Shown: positions 13,001 to 25,019 of the stretch, piece after piece
Numbering within the stretch: the first letter of the stretch is position 1
Layout: each line of letters begins with the position of its first letter
Source of the DNA: Myoxocephalus aenaeus
Lineage: Eukaryota > Chordata > Actinopteri > Perciformes > Cottidae
Direction: 5' to 3'
DNA length: 64,000 bases
Assembly (NCBI GenBank): GCA_038501785.1
Contig: JBAMJR010000001.1
Location: forward strand, 731,001-795,000
Made by a program: the position numbers and the translations under genes
The notes under the pieces: generated by a model
What the model was told of the DNA's origin: nothing
Database searches by the model: none
The model's input: the letters and a program-made list of their open reading frames with translations, nothing else

Positions 13001-13168
13001 ATCGCCGCATATGATGCTCTTTGTCCCAGAAGCCCATTGTATACAGCGGAGGAAACCCTGTGCCGTGAGCAGCCATCTTGGATAGACCGATCAGACTTGA
13101 GCCAGGATAACCTGCATTCCTCTTCTGAACAGCTCAAGAACACAAAGCTCAAAAAGCCTTAATTTCTG
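13000..13168 (+). promoter_or_regulatory. rab14: RAB14 promoter and non-coding exon 1
   Basis: GCCATCTTGG at about 13071-13080 is the reverse orientation of the YY1 element common at housekeeping promoters. Downstream sequence runs to a good donor, CTG|GTAAGG, at 13168/13169, the most likely end of untranslated exon 1. The exon holds no start codon that reads into RAB14. The intron that follows has scattered CpG and repeated GCTAGCTAAC-type words. The exact transcription start is not visible. Confidence 0.55.
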
Positions 13169-16100
13169 GTAAGGACAGGAAAGAACAAAGACTTGAACAT
13201 ACTCTCACACACACCCCGGTTAACGTAAAGATACTGGTATTTCAATCACGAAACGGTTGGGACAGTTAAGCTAGCCTGTGTTGGCTAGGAGTCTGCTAAT
13301 TGGCAAGCTAACGAGGCTAGCTAACAGATGGCTAATACTAGGTTGTTTTTTTTATCGTTGGCTTTAAAGAATGGTATAGATTATACATTACCGTTGCGAG
13401 CGATTGGAATTGTTGGCGATACATCACTTGATCGGCGATGACTCTATACGAGTTGACAAGCTAACTAAACAGCGTATTTACCATAATCCAACCATCGCAG
13501 CTAGCTGGCAAACTAGCGTGCTAAAGATACAGCTGGCTTTCGTTAGTTTGGTTTTTCGTGGCTTATGTGAAATTATGCTGAGGCCAAATTGGTTTTCTAA
13601 CGTAGTTACACTAATCAGGCGATACTGCCTCGATTGTCTGTGTGCTAATAGTGACAAACGTCTTGCCTATTGTGATTTATCCTATTTGTTTTCAAGACAT
13701 ATCCACTGATCTCAGCAAGCAGGTAGCTAGCTAACGCAAACTTAGCTGTCAAAACCGCTAGTTAGCTAATTTAGGGCCGTGATCGTTATCAGACACGATC
13801 ATGTCGTTGGTTTTAGCCAAGTAAATGGTCAGATTTTATTTCCTCCTTTACTTAGTAACGTTGTTAACTTTTTGTGAGCGAACTAGCAGCATATAGTTAA
13901 CCAAACCGAAGCTGTCAGTTTTACCGGTTGTTAACTAAACTAGCGACCGTCGCTGGGGAGCAGGCATGACGTTAGTGTCACATAAAAGTGATAACATGGG
14001 GTACAAGAGTCGGGTCTGGTTGGATCCTGGTGACTATTATAGAAGAGATACTGTCGTCATCTTTAGTGTAGCGTTGCACATAAGATAAGGTCTGATAACT
14101 CCTTAGACAACAACAGGGTGTTAGCCTCCTTTACTGACTTTACTTTTTCTAACAACAGATGTGTATGATTTGAAAAGAAGACCCTTTATGTCTTAAATGG
14201 ATATCAATATATATCAATATATACATGTTGCATAATTTATATGTATTGTGCCAATGCACTCTGTATACTGTAAGGCTTCATCTGAAACTTATAATACACA
14301 ATGAATAACAAATGTCACTTAATGTTTTGACTCTTGTTCATCATATAAATATTTTAAAACATCAAATTCGACTTGTATGCATTGTAATGCCTGTAAACGA
14401 AAGTGATTATGTCATAATATTGTTTTATGGCTTTTAAAGAGTCACATGATTTGAATAGCGGGCTTGGACATCATAAAGCACTGTGACTATGTGTTTGTCA
14501 GGATTTCCCGATAGCCCAGATTTGAAACGTGCATCGCCCCCTCGATGTGGGAAGTGGCTGTTGAGAGAAGGAAACGCAATGACAGTGTTTTTCTGGAGAA
14601 AGATTTAGTGGGTTGGGGAGTAATGGAGAAATGCTGAGGCTGCCTTCTGGTCACATGATCTTGATTCCATGACGGATACTCTGGGGTTTATTTCTACTTG
14701 AGCACAAAAAGCTGAAGGAACGGTTTGGTATCAAATTGTAATTGCATCTTGGTTTGCCTCTGTTCTGGGTAACCTAATCTAATTGCTTACTTTCCAGAGC
14801 ACTGAAAACCTTCACACGGTGTAAATATGCCACATGAGGGTCATGTGACAGGAGGCAGTCTGGAGAAAGGCCCTCAAATATTTCTCTATGATTTTAAAGA
14901 ATGCAATGGTGTGATTGCGTAGGATTTGTTCATGGCCTCTGTTTCTAATTTGAAACCTGCTTAGTACAACTTCACTAACTACCATCACATTATGTGGAAG
15001 TCATGTGATTTAAAAAAAAAAGTGGCTAACTTCACCCAAACAGTTGATATAGTTATTGCATTAAGTGATAGGGAATTCAATTATACAAGTGTTGTATTAT
15101 CGAAATCAGCAGATGTAGCATTGCAGTGTAAACAAGTACTGTGGTCATTAATGTACTATCAAAGTTAGCCATGTTTTCAACAAAGTAGTAAAAGGGTAGT
15201 TCCTACGATGATCACATGGGAAGTTGATAAAGACTACTTTGTGCCTGAGTTAGCTAGTTGGTGTTAGCCTGAGTAATTACCAAATGTCAGATCAAGTTGC
15301 AGAGTTTGTGGAGGACTGTCACAGTGAGCCAAATCTTTTCTGAGGCCTCCAAATTAACCACTGTCACAGCCTGCTCTACTAAGTTGTTTACATAAATGGT
15401 AACACTTAGTAGCTTCTCCTGAGGTCATAGTTTTCTTCAGGAAATTAGAAATACTGAAACATGCTTTTGAGTTGTCTTAGTTATCAAATGTTATTGCCTC
15501 AGTTATTTTCTTATAATTTATCTCTGAACATAAGAGTACTCTACTTTGGATGTTTGATATAGATAATTTTTTCAGGCATAGGATTAGTATGAATGTCATT
15601 ATCATGAGGGTATCTGACCCAACACCGTTTGTATTGAAGCAACATTTCAACCTGAATTAACCTCAACTATGTCCTCCTGCAGGTCGTCTTCCTTTCCTGT
15701 TTCTGATCCTCTGTATTCGCCCACTTACTCCATTTTCTAATGCTATTGAAAGTCTACACTTTCCACTTGTCTCTTTTTTTTTCATCCCTGTAAAATAATT
15801 TTCTCTTTACTCGTTTGCTTTATTTTCCTTTCCTCCCTCTTAGATTCTCAAATCACAGCCGTCTACATTTTGTCCGGTTGTGTCACTGTCGGCATTAATC
15901 TGGCCAGTCAAATATGGTCACTCTACTGCAGTTGCAGGAGCATAACGCCAGCACTAGGCTCTGGTGTGGCAGTGATTTCATCACAGTTTTCACTGAGCTG
16001 CAGATCGGAGAATAGCACTGGCAGACTATCTTTGCCAGGGACACAGAAACCATCACGCTGCTGCATGATTATGCACCTGATTGTTAAGCCTGAATTATTT

Positions 16101-16660
16101 ACCTCTATACAGCAGTTACACTGTACGGCAGCACCTTACAGAATTATACAGCTGTCTTTATTCAACACAAATACAACATGGCCTTGATGTCAGGAAATGG
16201 CTTTGCAAAGTGAATTAAATGGGGAAATTGTTCATGAGATGGCCTGCTTTCTAGAGCTGCTTTATTGATGTCATACATGACCCGATCATTTATTTATTAA
16301 CAAATCTGTGCATGTTCAAAAATAGCACCTCCCCATTGGCTTTTCAACCAGTGTATTTTTTAATGTACCTTCTTGATATACAGTAGTAGTGATATTGTGT
16401 GGTAGTTCTGAAAGCTGTGTGCTGTGTATTGAGTGTCAACAATGAAGCATCACTGGGTATGAGATAGGTGTCAGGGCTATTTTTTAGCTTATGTGAAAAG
16501 TTGCCTGAGCTCTGAATGTAATGCACGCTAACTTCCACTTTAGTGATGGTTCAAACAATGTGGCACTAACTTACCAGAGTGGATTATTCCGAGTGTTTAA
16601 TCAATTAATGTCCGTAGATAATATACTAAAGTGTACATCCTTGTGAATTATCTTTTACAG
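13169..16660 (+). other. rab14: RAB14 5'-UTR intron
   Basis: Runs from the GTAAGG donor to the TTTTACAG acceptor at 16660. Its first kilobase is unusually rich in GCTAGC/GCTAAC words and CpG, as in CpG-island-like first introns. I see no coding exon; a 105-codon frame at 15870-16187 has no supporting signal. Confidence 0.55.
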
Positions 16661-16722
16661 CACCGGTAAGGTGTGCTCTTCAAGTTCCAACGTGTCAACA
16701 TAGATCTTGACTCCACAAAGAG
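16661..16722 (+). other. rab14: RAB14 non-coding exon 2 (candidate)
   Basis: A 62-nt segment between a good acceptor (TCTTTTACAG) and a consensus donor (GAG|GTGAGT). It has no ATG in frame with the RAB14 start and sits between the promoter exon and the start-codon exon, so a 5' UTR exon is the natural reading. Transcript evidence would decide. Confidence 0.5.
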
Positions 16723-17030
16723 GTGAGTGTCATTTATGTTGTGGTAGTAATATATATGTGAGTTAATAATAAAAGGGGCACATAATTGATCAAGGTATAT
16801 TAGCCTCAGCAGTTTGTCATTGGACAAGAAGCTGTTAAAAGTACATGGCTACGTCTTTTTTTTTCTTTTTTCTTCGCTTTATGTAACATGAGCAGAAATA
16901 TGAAGTGTGTGGGAAGTGCAGTCATAGTACCTCCTAGTTGACTAACCAAATACAAAAGTATTTGTGTTTTGGTTACTTGTCCAGTCTCAGCTGTTGCATC
17001 CTAGGCATTTAATAGGAAAAAAAATAGAAA

Positions 17031-17078
17031 AAATCCTCGTTTGTGTAAACATTCCTGGTAAATAAACGGATTCTGATA
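17031..17078 (+). mobile_element. 3' tail of a dispersed SINE/LINE family, copy 1
   Basis: Contains TCCTCGTTTGTGT, ACATTCCTGG and AAATAAACGG in order, followed by ATTCTGATA. The same words recur at 43251-43310 and, reversed, at 58261-58295. Short tails ending in TTCTGATTC are common retroposon ends in teleost genomes. Only the 3' end is recognisable. Confidence 0.7.
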
Positions 17079-17593
17079 TAAGGATAATTATTAAAATGGT
17101 TTAACTGGACTCTTCACAAAATGTTTGGATGTGTAATTCACATTCCAACACAAGTATAGGCTACTGTTTGTATAGCTGTACTTTAGTGTGCATTGATGAA
17201 GCATCTGGTCTTGCCGTAGGAATTACACTGGCCCTTACATGACCATTTTAAATTAAGGCGTGCACAGTACTGCACTCAGACATGCTCAAGTTTTTTAGCC
17301 TCTCTTCTGTATAGTACGTGTTTGGTCAATTGTATTTGAATTGATAAAACATTTGTGTACAAACTCTGTGTTGCGTAAATGTACTTTTTTGTTGTTATAA
17401 CATGTTTTATTATTATTTATTAATGGGGCGAGATAACCTTTTAATGAAACCAAAATAAGTCATGCTGATATTCAGTAAGCCAACATGCAGAACTAATGTG
17501 GTCACTGTTGAATTTTATGACTGTAGTCATTGTTTGTAAAACAATTAACTTGTACTTGTACATGCCTCTCCTTTTCTCTCTTTCAGAGCCACC

Positions 17594-20500
17594 ATGGCCA
17601 CTGCACCGTACAACTACTCCTACATTTTCAAATACATCATTATCGGTAAGTGAGCAATGCTTTTAAGTGAGCCTTTTTAATGAGCAGTTCACAGTGCATT
17701 GATATATCTATCCCACTTCTATGTTTTGTATGCTGGATGCTAACACCGTACGCTGAGTGGGTCCAACATGTTTTAATATGTCTACTATAGTCTCTTTAAT
17801 TTGTTTAAATGTTTTGCTCTGATCTTTAATAAAGCACCACATTTCAAGAGATGTTTCTGCATGACTGCTTTCATCGGCTGAGAGACAGTAATACTGGACA
17901 GACTGATATATTAGACAAATGGATTTTTTTATTTTTTATTATTTAATTTAAGCTGCCTAATTTTCTAAATGAATCACTAGTACCTAAATGCCATGTGTAA
18001 TTGTGCTAATCTGTGCCACTTATTAATGAATAGGTTACCATACACTGCAAATGTGTAATTAGTTTTTCCTCTATTAGAATGATGTCCCACTTTAGCTGAT
18101 ATGTTTGTTAACATGAGCATATTGCTGCTTTTACTTGTACATACATTTACAGACAGACAAATGCTTAAACAAACACAACCTCGGCTCTGGGCTATTTACC
18201 CTCCTTTCATGTGAAATCTAAAACACCCTGGCTCAAAGCTCACCTTTTTAAAGAGGTGTGTAAATGAGTCTTTGAAGCGCAGCCTGTGGCTTGCTACTTC
18301 ATTTTTTGCTTATGCTTTTCCTTCCTTCGCTATTTGGTTTTGAAAAGGGAAGTCTTATGGTCTTGTGATCCTACTTGTTGTAGTTGCACACCATTTTCTA
18401 AGATGCTTTTGATGTTTCCAGAAAATACCTTTTGAGGCTGCTTGGTGTTTTTAATGCAAATTACAGTTGAAAGCCTCAATAGCCATTCTTAAAATATTGG
18501 CACACCTTGAATAACAAGGTATATATTGTACAATTTATTGATTTAGTCAATATCATACACCCAACCGCATTTCATTGTCAAACTCTGTATTGATAGTCTA
18601 TTATATTTAAGTCTTTCTCTGTCCCATATCGCTTCACATTATATTGTAAGTATCGTGGCTGACTTTCTCAGTGGGGCTGCTACCACATGCATGTGAGCAA
18701 CACTCCAGGCTTGAATAGAGAATTGTTCTTTTTCTGCTATTTAGTTTCTCTCTGTCTCTCCCTCTCTCTCTCTCCACAGGGGACATGGGGGTAGGGAAGT
18801 CATGTTTGCTCCACCAGTTCACAGAAAAGAAATGTAAGTGCTGCCTTGATTTTGACTCCTCTCTGCGTGGACTTGTGTCTCAGTGTATGTAAGGTTGCCA
18901 GGTTCAACTGGAGTGCCTAAATCGCTTTAGATTTCTTTCTGCGGAAGTCAGTGGCATAGAAGTGGTGTGTGAGCTCAACAGTGAGAGACTCTTCTTCTGT
19001 GTGTGTGAGTCAGCTGCAGCCTCCCATTACCATTCAGCTCTGTTTTGTTCAGTGCTACTATTAACGAGCCAGATGCTGTGTACCTCATTCACTAGCCACC
19101 ATCACATCCTGCGCACGCACACACACGCACACACTCATTCTGCTGGGCTGATTTAGAAAAGATTTAAGTATCAGTTCAAAAGAAATGTGCCCCTTTCTGA
19201 GAGTTGATACTTTCATTGTACAACTGAGTATGATGACTCTCAATACTGTTTAATTATTGATGCACCTGCTGCTGACTAACATTGGAGGTGTGTGTGTGTG
19301 ACTACACACGCGTGTTCGCAAAATGTACATTACAACAATATCTTTGAAAGCGAACGCACTTCCCGTCACACTGACTGTATGTGTTTCTCAGTTTAAAATG
19401 TATAATAAAACGAAACTACGAATTTTCTTCTCATAATCACCAACTCTCTCAAAATGTTAACGTCACTAAAGTAATTTAAATTGGCACATGGCAAATGATG
19501 ATCACAGAAATGCATGAAGCAACACAAACAATGCACTACCATTGAGGGTGGAAAATGGCATCAGTAAACTAATCTAATTGGCCCAAATAATTCAATAAAA
19601 TTCAAAGTAACCTCTCTCCCTCTCCACAGTCATGGCGGACTGCCCCCATACGATTGGTGTGGAGTTCGGTACAAGGATAATTGAGGTGAGCGGCCAGAAG
19701 ATCAAGCTGCAGATCTGGGACACAGCGGGGCAAGAGCGCTTCAGGGCCGTCACCCGCTCCTACTACCGTGGAGCTGCAGGGGCGCTCATGGTCTACGACA
19801 TCACCAGGTACAGGATGCTTGTTATGTGTAAAGGTACAACTATTACATGGTCTCACCTTTGCACCAAAGCTTAAGAAGAAGGTCAATTGGGGAAAGAGCA
19901 TCTGATAAGTGCTCATTTCACTCCTGCAGACTCCCTCCTGAACAAACATGAACAATTTGTCTTCCAGCTTATGTCGGACCCTTTTTTCTAAAGTGTGAGA
20001 TGGTATCAGGGGTGTGCCAAATAAACACAGTTTCACATGTGGAATGTCTTTTCCACACACCACACCCCCTACTCCAGTAGTGGCCCATAGGGCCCCAGAA
20101 GCAGTACTTCTGTGGAAGAAATAATATGAATGGTTTACATAACTGTTAATGTGATCCCCCCCCTTAGCTTCTGCTGGGCTAATTGACACAAATGGTGGTG
20201 AAAGATCAGTAAATTGTCCGGTCCAGTTCAGAGGGTACAGAGTGTCAGTGCCGTGAACTCCAGATATTTTTGTGTAATAGCTTTATGAAACATTTGCTCA
20301 TCACTGCAGGATTGAACATGACTGCGTATGTTTCTCCTGTTAGAAATAAAAATAAATAATAATCTGTAACCACTAAATTCTTCACACTCTGTAACAACGT
20401 TGAACTGTTCCCATTGTTGCACCACCACCACCATCCTGATGACGTTGCAGCTGCACACGCTGTCCTGATCCATCCTAAGAGAGGGAGTCAAGTATTTGCT

Positions 20501-22833
20501 TGTCGTCATAGTAACCACTGTCCCTTTGTTGATGTCATGCAGGAGAAGCACGTACAACCATCTCAGCAGCTGGCTGACTGACGCCAGAAACCTCACCAAC
20601 CCCAATACTGTACGTACACAGATAAAACTTTTCATTTTTTCGTACTGTAATTGTTCTGTTTGTCCCTGCCCTCTATATTTAGTTTTACTGTGTGTAGTTT
20701 TCTTTTCTTCATGTATCTTATGAGCACATCCCTGTTGTCGGGTCTGCTGCTTCAGTTCTTTTGCTTTCCCCTGTATCATTCCCCGCTTCCTCGTCTGTTC
20801 AAAGCCATAGAGCCATGTCCATTTCTTAAATTGGATTTCTTGGTAAATATGATTAGCTCTAAAACACACTGCTCTCCTTTACTGAGCAGTGTTCCCTCAG
20901 AGAAATGTGTTCCTGTAATATGCCACTTTCACTCCAGGTTTTTAACATCAAGTGAAAAATGCGTTCCTGCTGTATAAACAGAGGTTTATTAATATCTAGC
21001 TATTATCGTCCACGTATGTCTTGTTGTTTTACTCATTTTAAGGTTAAATATGATCCAAACATAAACCGTACTATGTTTTTATGAATATTAATGGGAAGAT
21101 TGTGTGTTTTGCTCTTTCTGTCACATCTTGACTATAAAACAAAGTGGTAGAAAAGATCCCCAGAAGCCTTGTTAAGGTGTTTTTCACAGAAGTATCTCCT
21201 ATCGGCCACTCGGTGGCAGTGTTGTAGTCTAGTGATGACATGGGATACAAGTGTAAACATGTGTTCCTGCTTCAAGTGAGTTTATTTGGCTGCTGATGTT
21301 TGAGAAGTGAACACATAATGAACAAATTATGTGTTCACTTGACAGACACCAGTCGTCGTCATCTGAATGAAAACAACAGTTGTGTAAGACTTCTTGGGAT
21401 TTAGCAAGAGCTTCTAAAAATCAGCCATCACTTTTCCCAATAACAACCAATAATTCAAAAAGAAAGATTTAATTTGACTTCAATCAACAGTACTATTTAT
21501 GCCTTTGACTCTCTTTTATGCAGTGTATGTAAGGCCCTTTTCTCATCCTAAATTATTTTTGTTTAACTCACTGCTATAGCACAATGACTATCATTGTTAA
21601 CAATTCTGGAATAAAGCAGAATAAATAGTTGAAAAAAAACATGAATTGGTTGAAGCTTAACATGCAGTTGTGGGAGTCTTAAGAGTTTGTCACTGCAACA
21701 ACAAAGACACTCGTTACATCACAGTTGCCAGGCGCACAGCCAGGTGTGCTCATCTGGTGGTGTCACTGCCTCAGTGTGGAGTTGTCTGTTAAGACGTTGA
21801 TTGAGGGATGCACTGTGTCAACTGCCTTAGGAACAGTCCGCTATACTGCCTTTGGCTTTCTTAGCGCTTTGAGGCTTGAAAAGAAAAAGCCAATACTGTC
21901 ACGAGGATTGTCTCACTCTTCCAGTTTCTGTATTTCCAGGTGATCATTCTCATAGGAAACAAAGCAGATCTGGAGGCCCAGAGGGATGTCACGTACGAGG
22001 AAGCGAAGCAGTTTGCCGAAGAGAACGGTGAGCAGCGCTCGTTTGAAAGAGGGTTTTAGGTTTTTCACCATGCTGTCTCTCTTGAACTCTTTAAGACATT
22101 ATTGAATCAGACACTCTGGCATCTTCGAGACTGACTGATAGATACAGTAGATAGACAGATAGTTACTTTAGTTATCCCGCAAAGGGAATTTGCATACATA
22201 CAGGTGACCATTCCATCTTCAATTTCATCAAAACTATAATCACAGGAATCGCAACAAAATGTCCAAATATTTCAAATTGAGATTTAGCCTTTGTATTCTT
22301 TTCAGAATGTCTATAATAGAAGACCTTATGGTTGACTTCAAGAGAAGTGATGTTTAATGTCCTTTTCTATCTGTATTGCTGAGACAGAAGCTAGGAGAAG
22401 TTGACTTGAGGAAAGCAGAGATATTAATTGAAAGTATTTGAGGTATGTGAGCTTGTAACAATGTTTTACTGACTCTGTCATTGCATCTGTTTTGTTCTTC
22501 AGGTCTGTTGTTTCTGGAAGCCAGTGCAAAAACGTAAGTCTGCACAGCTTCATTTTAGTGAAAGCAGAACATGAAATATCCCCCTGCTTACATTCTTACT
22601 CCCAATTGCCTCGTTTCTCACTTCACTCTCATTTGTGTTTATGCTCTGTGTTCAGAGGCGAAAACGTTGAGGACGCCTTCCTGGAAGCTGCGAAGAAGAT
22701 CTACCAGAACATCCAAGATGGCAGCCTGGACCTGAACGCCGCCGAGTCAGGGGTCCAGCACAAGCCCTCGGCCCCGCAGGGCGGTCGGCTAACCAGCGAA
22801 CCACAGCCCCAGAGGGAAGGCTGCGGATGCTAA
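17594..22833 (+). CDS. rab14: RAB14, Rab-family small GTPase
   Basis: Seven coding exons: 17594-17645, 18780-18833, 19630-19807, 20543-20609, 21940-22027, 22503-22533 and 22656-22833. They total 648 nt and 215 residues, the length of vertebrate RAB14. The start sits in a perfect Kozak context, GCCACCATGG. Seen motifs are P-loop GDMGVGKS (18-25), switch I HTIGVEF (42-48), WDTAGQE (65-71), NKAD (124-127), EASAKT (152-157), and a C-terminal CGC for double geranylgeranylation. RAB14 acts on early/recycling endosomes and the trans-Golgi, including transferrin-receptor and cadherin/ADAM10 recycling. Exon 6 is a 31-nt microexon carrying the guanine-base-binding SAK loop. The gene is convergent with ABL1. 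Identity is very secure, because the protein reads almost as the mammalian sequence I know. Confidence 0.98.
21305..21340. repeat. Short perfect hairpin in RAB14 intron 4
   Basis: 15-bp perfect inverted arms at 21305-21319 and 21326-21340, starting AAGTGAACACA, with spacer GAACAA. No flanking exon or element explains it. Confidence 0.75.
22135..22195 (+). mobile_element. Degenerate retroposon tail in RAB14 intron 5
   Basis: GATAGA/GACAGA-type repeats precede TACTTTAGTTATCCCGCAA and AGGGAATTTGCA. This resembles the widespread teleost retroposon end with TTTATTGATCCC followed by GGGAAATT. Resemblance is from memory. Confidence 0.45.
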
Positions 22834-24915
22834 TGACCAAGCAAAGCCCCTTCATCCTCCCTCCCTCCCTTCCTCCGTCTGTCTGCCCTCCCTCAACCAT
22901 CTCCCCTTCATCCATTCCTCCACCTCCGTACGTCCATCCACCCTCCTCCCTCACTGCACCAGGAGCTGCATGAGAGCAGGGCTGCGGAGGGAAGGAACGG
23001 GGGATGGATATCGACTTGGGCCAGACTGAGCTGGACTGTGTGGACTACATCTCCTCCTCCTCCTCTCTGCCTGTCTGTCTCCCTTCGTTGCTGTCTTACT
23101 CCTCTTCCTCTCTAAACTCTGTCAGTGTGTTGTCGTCCCATAACGCTCTTCTTTCGCTTCCCTCCACTCCTCTTGCACCATTCAGTCTAGTTCCCCCCCC
23201 AGTCATAGTATCGTAGACGCCACCACACATTACACGGGTTACTGACACTTTAGATAGATGTAACATTCATACGGTAATCCAAGACTGTTTTTTTATGTTT
23301 GGTTTTATAGCTATATATGACATGTAAACATTGCATTAAATTTCATCCACCACTGATCAGTTGTATGTGACTAAACTCCTGGTTTACCGATCCAGCATTT
23401 TATGCTCTCCTGCAGTTAATGCAGGATTGGACAGTGAAGGCAGTGGAGTAGTGCATCATGCAGCCACACAGGTGGAGGCTCTTAAGTGTGTGTCAAAAGA
23501 ATGTGTAACCGAGTGAGCTTTTTCAGCAGGATTCAAACCTGCTTGTGGCTTTTAATTCTGTTTCTGCTGCTTGACACGAAGAGAGTTCCTTTGCCAGATG
23601 TGGCGACGTCAGGAGAAAATGGAAATTGTTGACAAATTAAATGAATTCCTCAGTCTCTCCTGAGATAACAGGAAGGAATATTGGGTGTTGTCTAGCTAGT
23701 CTGTGTGTTAAGAAGTTGGATGAGTTTTATTAGACTAAAAAAAACTGGCTTTTCTGTTTTTGGTGTAAAGATTCATTCCCATCAGTTTCTTTGCACCAGC
23801 TCTTCCTCCATAACCCATCTGACCCCAACACATCCCCTCCAGGTCATATCAACAAGGTTTCTGTCTCTACCAGCATTTTCTTTGTCATGGTTTGTTGCCT
23901 TATAATTAATGTTATTACTCTTTAATCTTTATTGTATTGCTGCACTTCCTCTTCACCCTGCTATTGGACTCACCCCAAATAAATCAACTCTTAGTCATTA
24001 TTGCATTTTACTGGAGAATAATGTAAAAATGCAGGTGGTGGCTTACATGGTCAAAATATCGCAAAGGTATCAGCAGCATGGTCTTTAAACTGGCAACACT
24101 CCTTTATTTCAAGTGCTGCACTGAAGAGCTGATCTGTTGTTTCTGACTTGTGTAACACAACACCAAGCAGCATGCCCCCTCCCCCAATAGTGAAATTGTC
24201 AAAATCCAGTTTTGTTTTCAAATACAATTTTTCTGTACGATAGATTCCCTGATTGGACAGCTGTATATATTGCTTCTTAACTATCGATGATGACCTCGCT
24301 ACTTTCCAATTTAGAAATTTATTTGCTGGCTCTGTACAGTTGATGTGCTAGTGGGTTGCCTGTAATTCATGCTTGGGAAATTCTGTAACATAGTTTCTAT
24401 TAATAAATGTATGTAAAGCATAGACACCCCCCAACCACCCCGTCTGCACACTACTGAACCTGTCAATTGGTTGAGGGGAGAGGAAGTGGATTGATATGAT
24501 GTGCAAACTAGTATTTATGTCTGCAAACTCTTGACTCCCCTCATTACTGTATGGAGTGGAGAATGGGGCACTTGTTTGTTCTGTTTTTCTTTTTCCACCC
24601 CATCATCGCTCCTCCACATGGGCGGGGCCTGCATCGCTGTCTTAACTTTTGGGGAGTGGGGATTGGTTTGTTATTGTGGGAAGTTGGTGGGCTGGGTTTT
24701 ACTTTTTCCTGTGCCCCACCTCTTTTGCAGTCTGAGTGACCACTTCCTGCTTTTCTGTCCACAAGTACAAAAAAAAGTACATATGTATAAATTTTTAAGG
24801 AGCTGTGCTAACATTTAAATGCATTCTTGAGTGTATATGATTTTAAAATGTTGACATTTTGATTTTAATGACAAAATACTCTAGACAGAAAAAAATAAAT
24901 TATACATAACCTGTT
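22834..24915 (+). other. rab14: RAB14 3' UTR
   Basis: About 2.1 kb follow the stop codon without coding signal. It starts with a long C/T-rich stretch (22850-23200) of CTCC/CCTC repeats. Two AATAAA signals, at 24402-24407 and 24894-24899, suggest alternative shorter and longer ends. RAB14 mRNAs characteristically have long 3' UTRs. Confidence 0.65.
24894..24899 (+). terminator. rab14: Distal RAB14 poly(A) signal
   Basis: AATAAA in an A-rich context, followed within 30 bp by a T/G-rich stretch (CTGTTGCTGTCTTATTG). It faces the ABL1 signal on the other strand. Confidence 0.6.
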
Positions 24916-25019
24916 GCTGTCTTATTGCTTTTACAGAAATTTGAAGAATTTTAATTACTTGAACTGTTTTTACTGACAAAAGAGCACGTGTTGAAAAAGT
25001 ACTAGACTCTGTATTTCAA

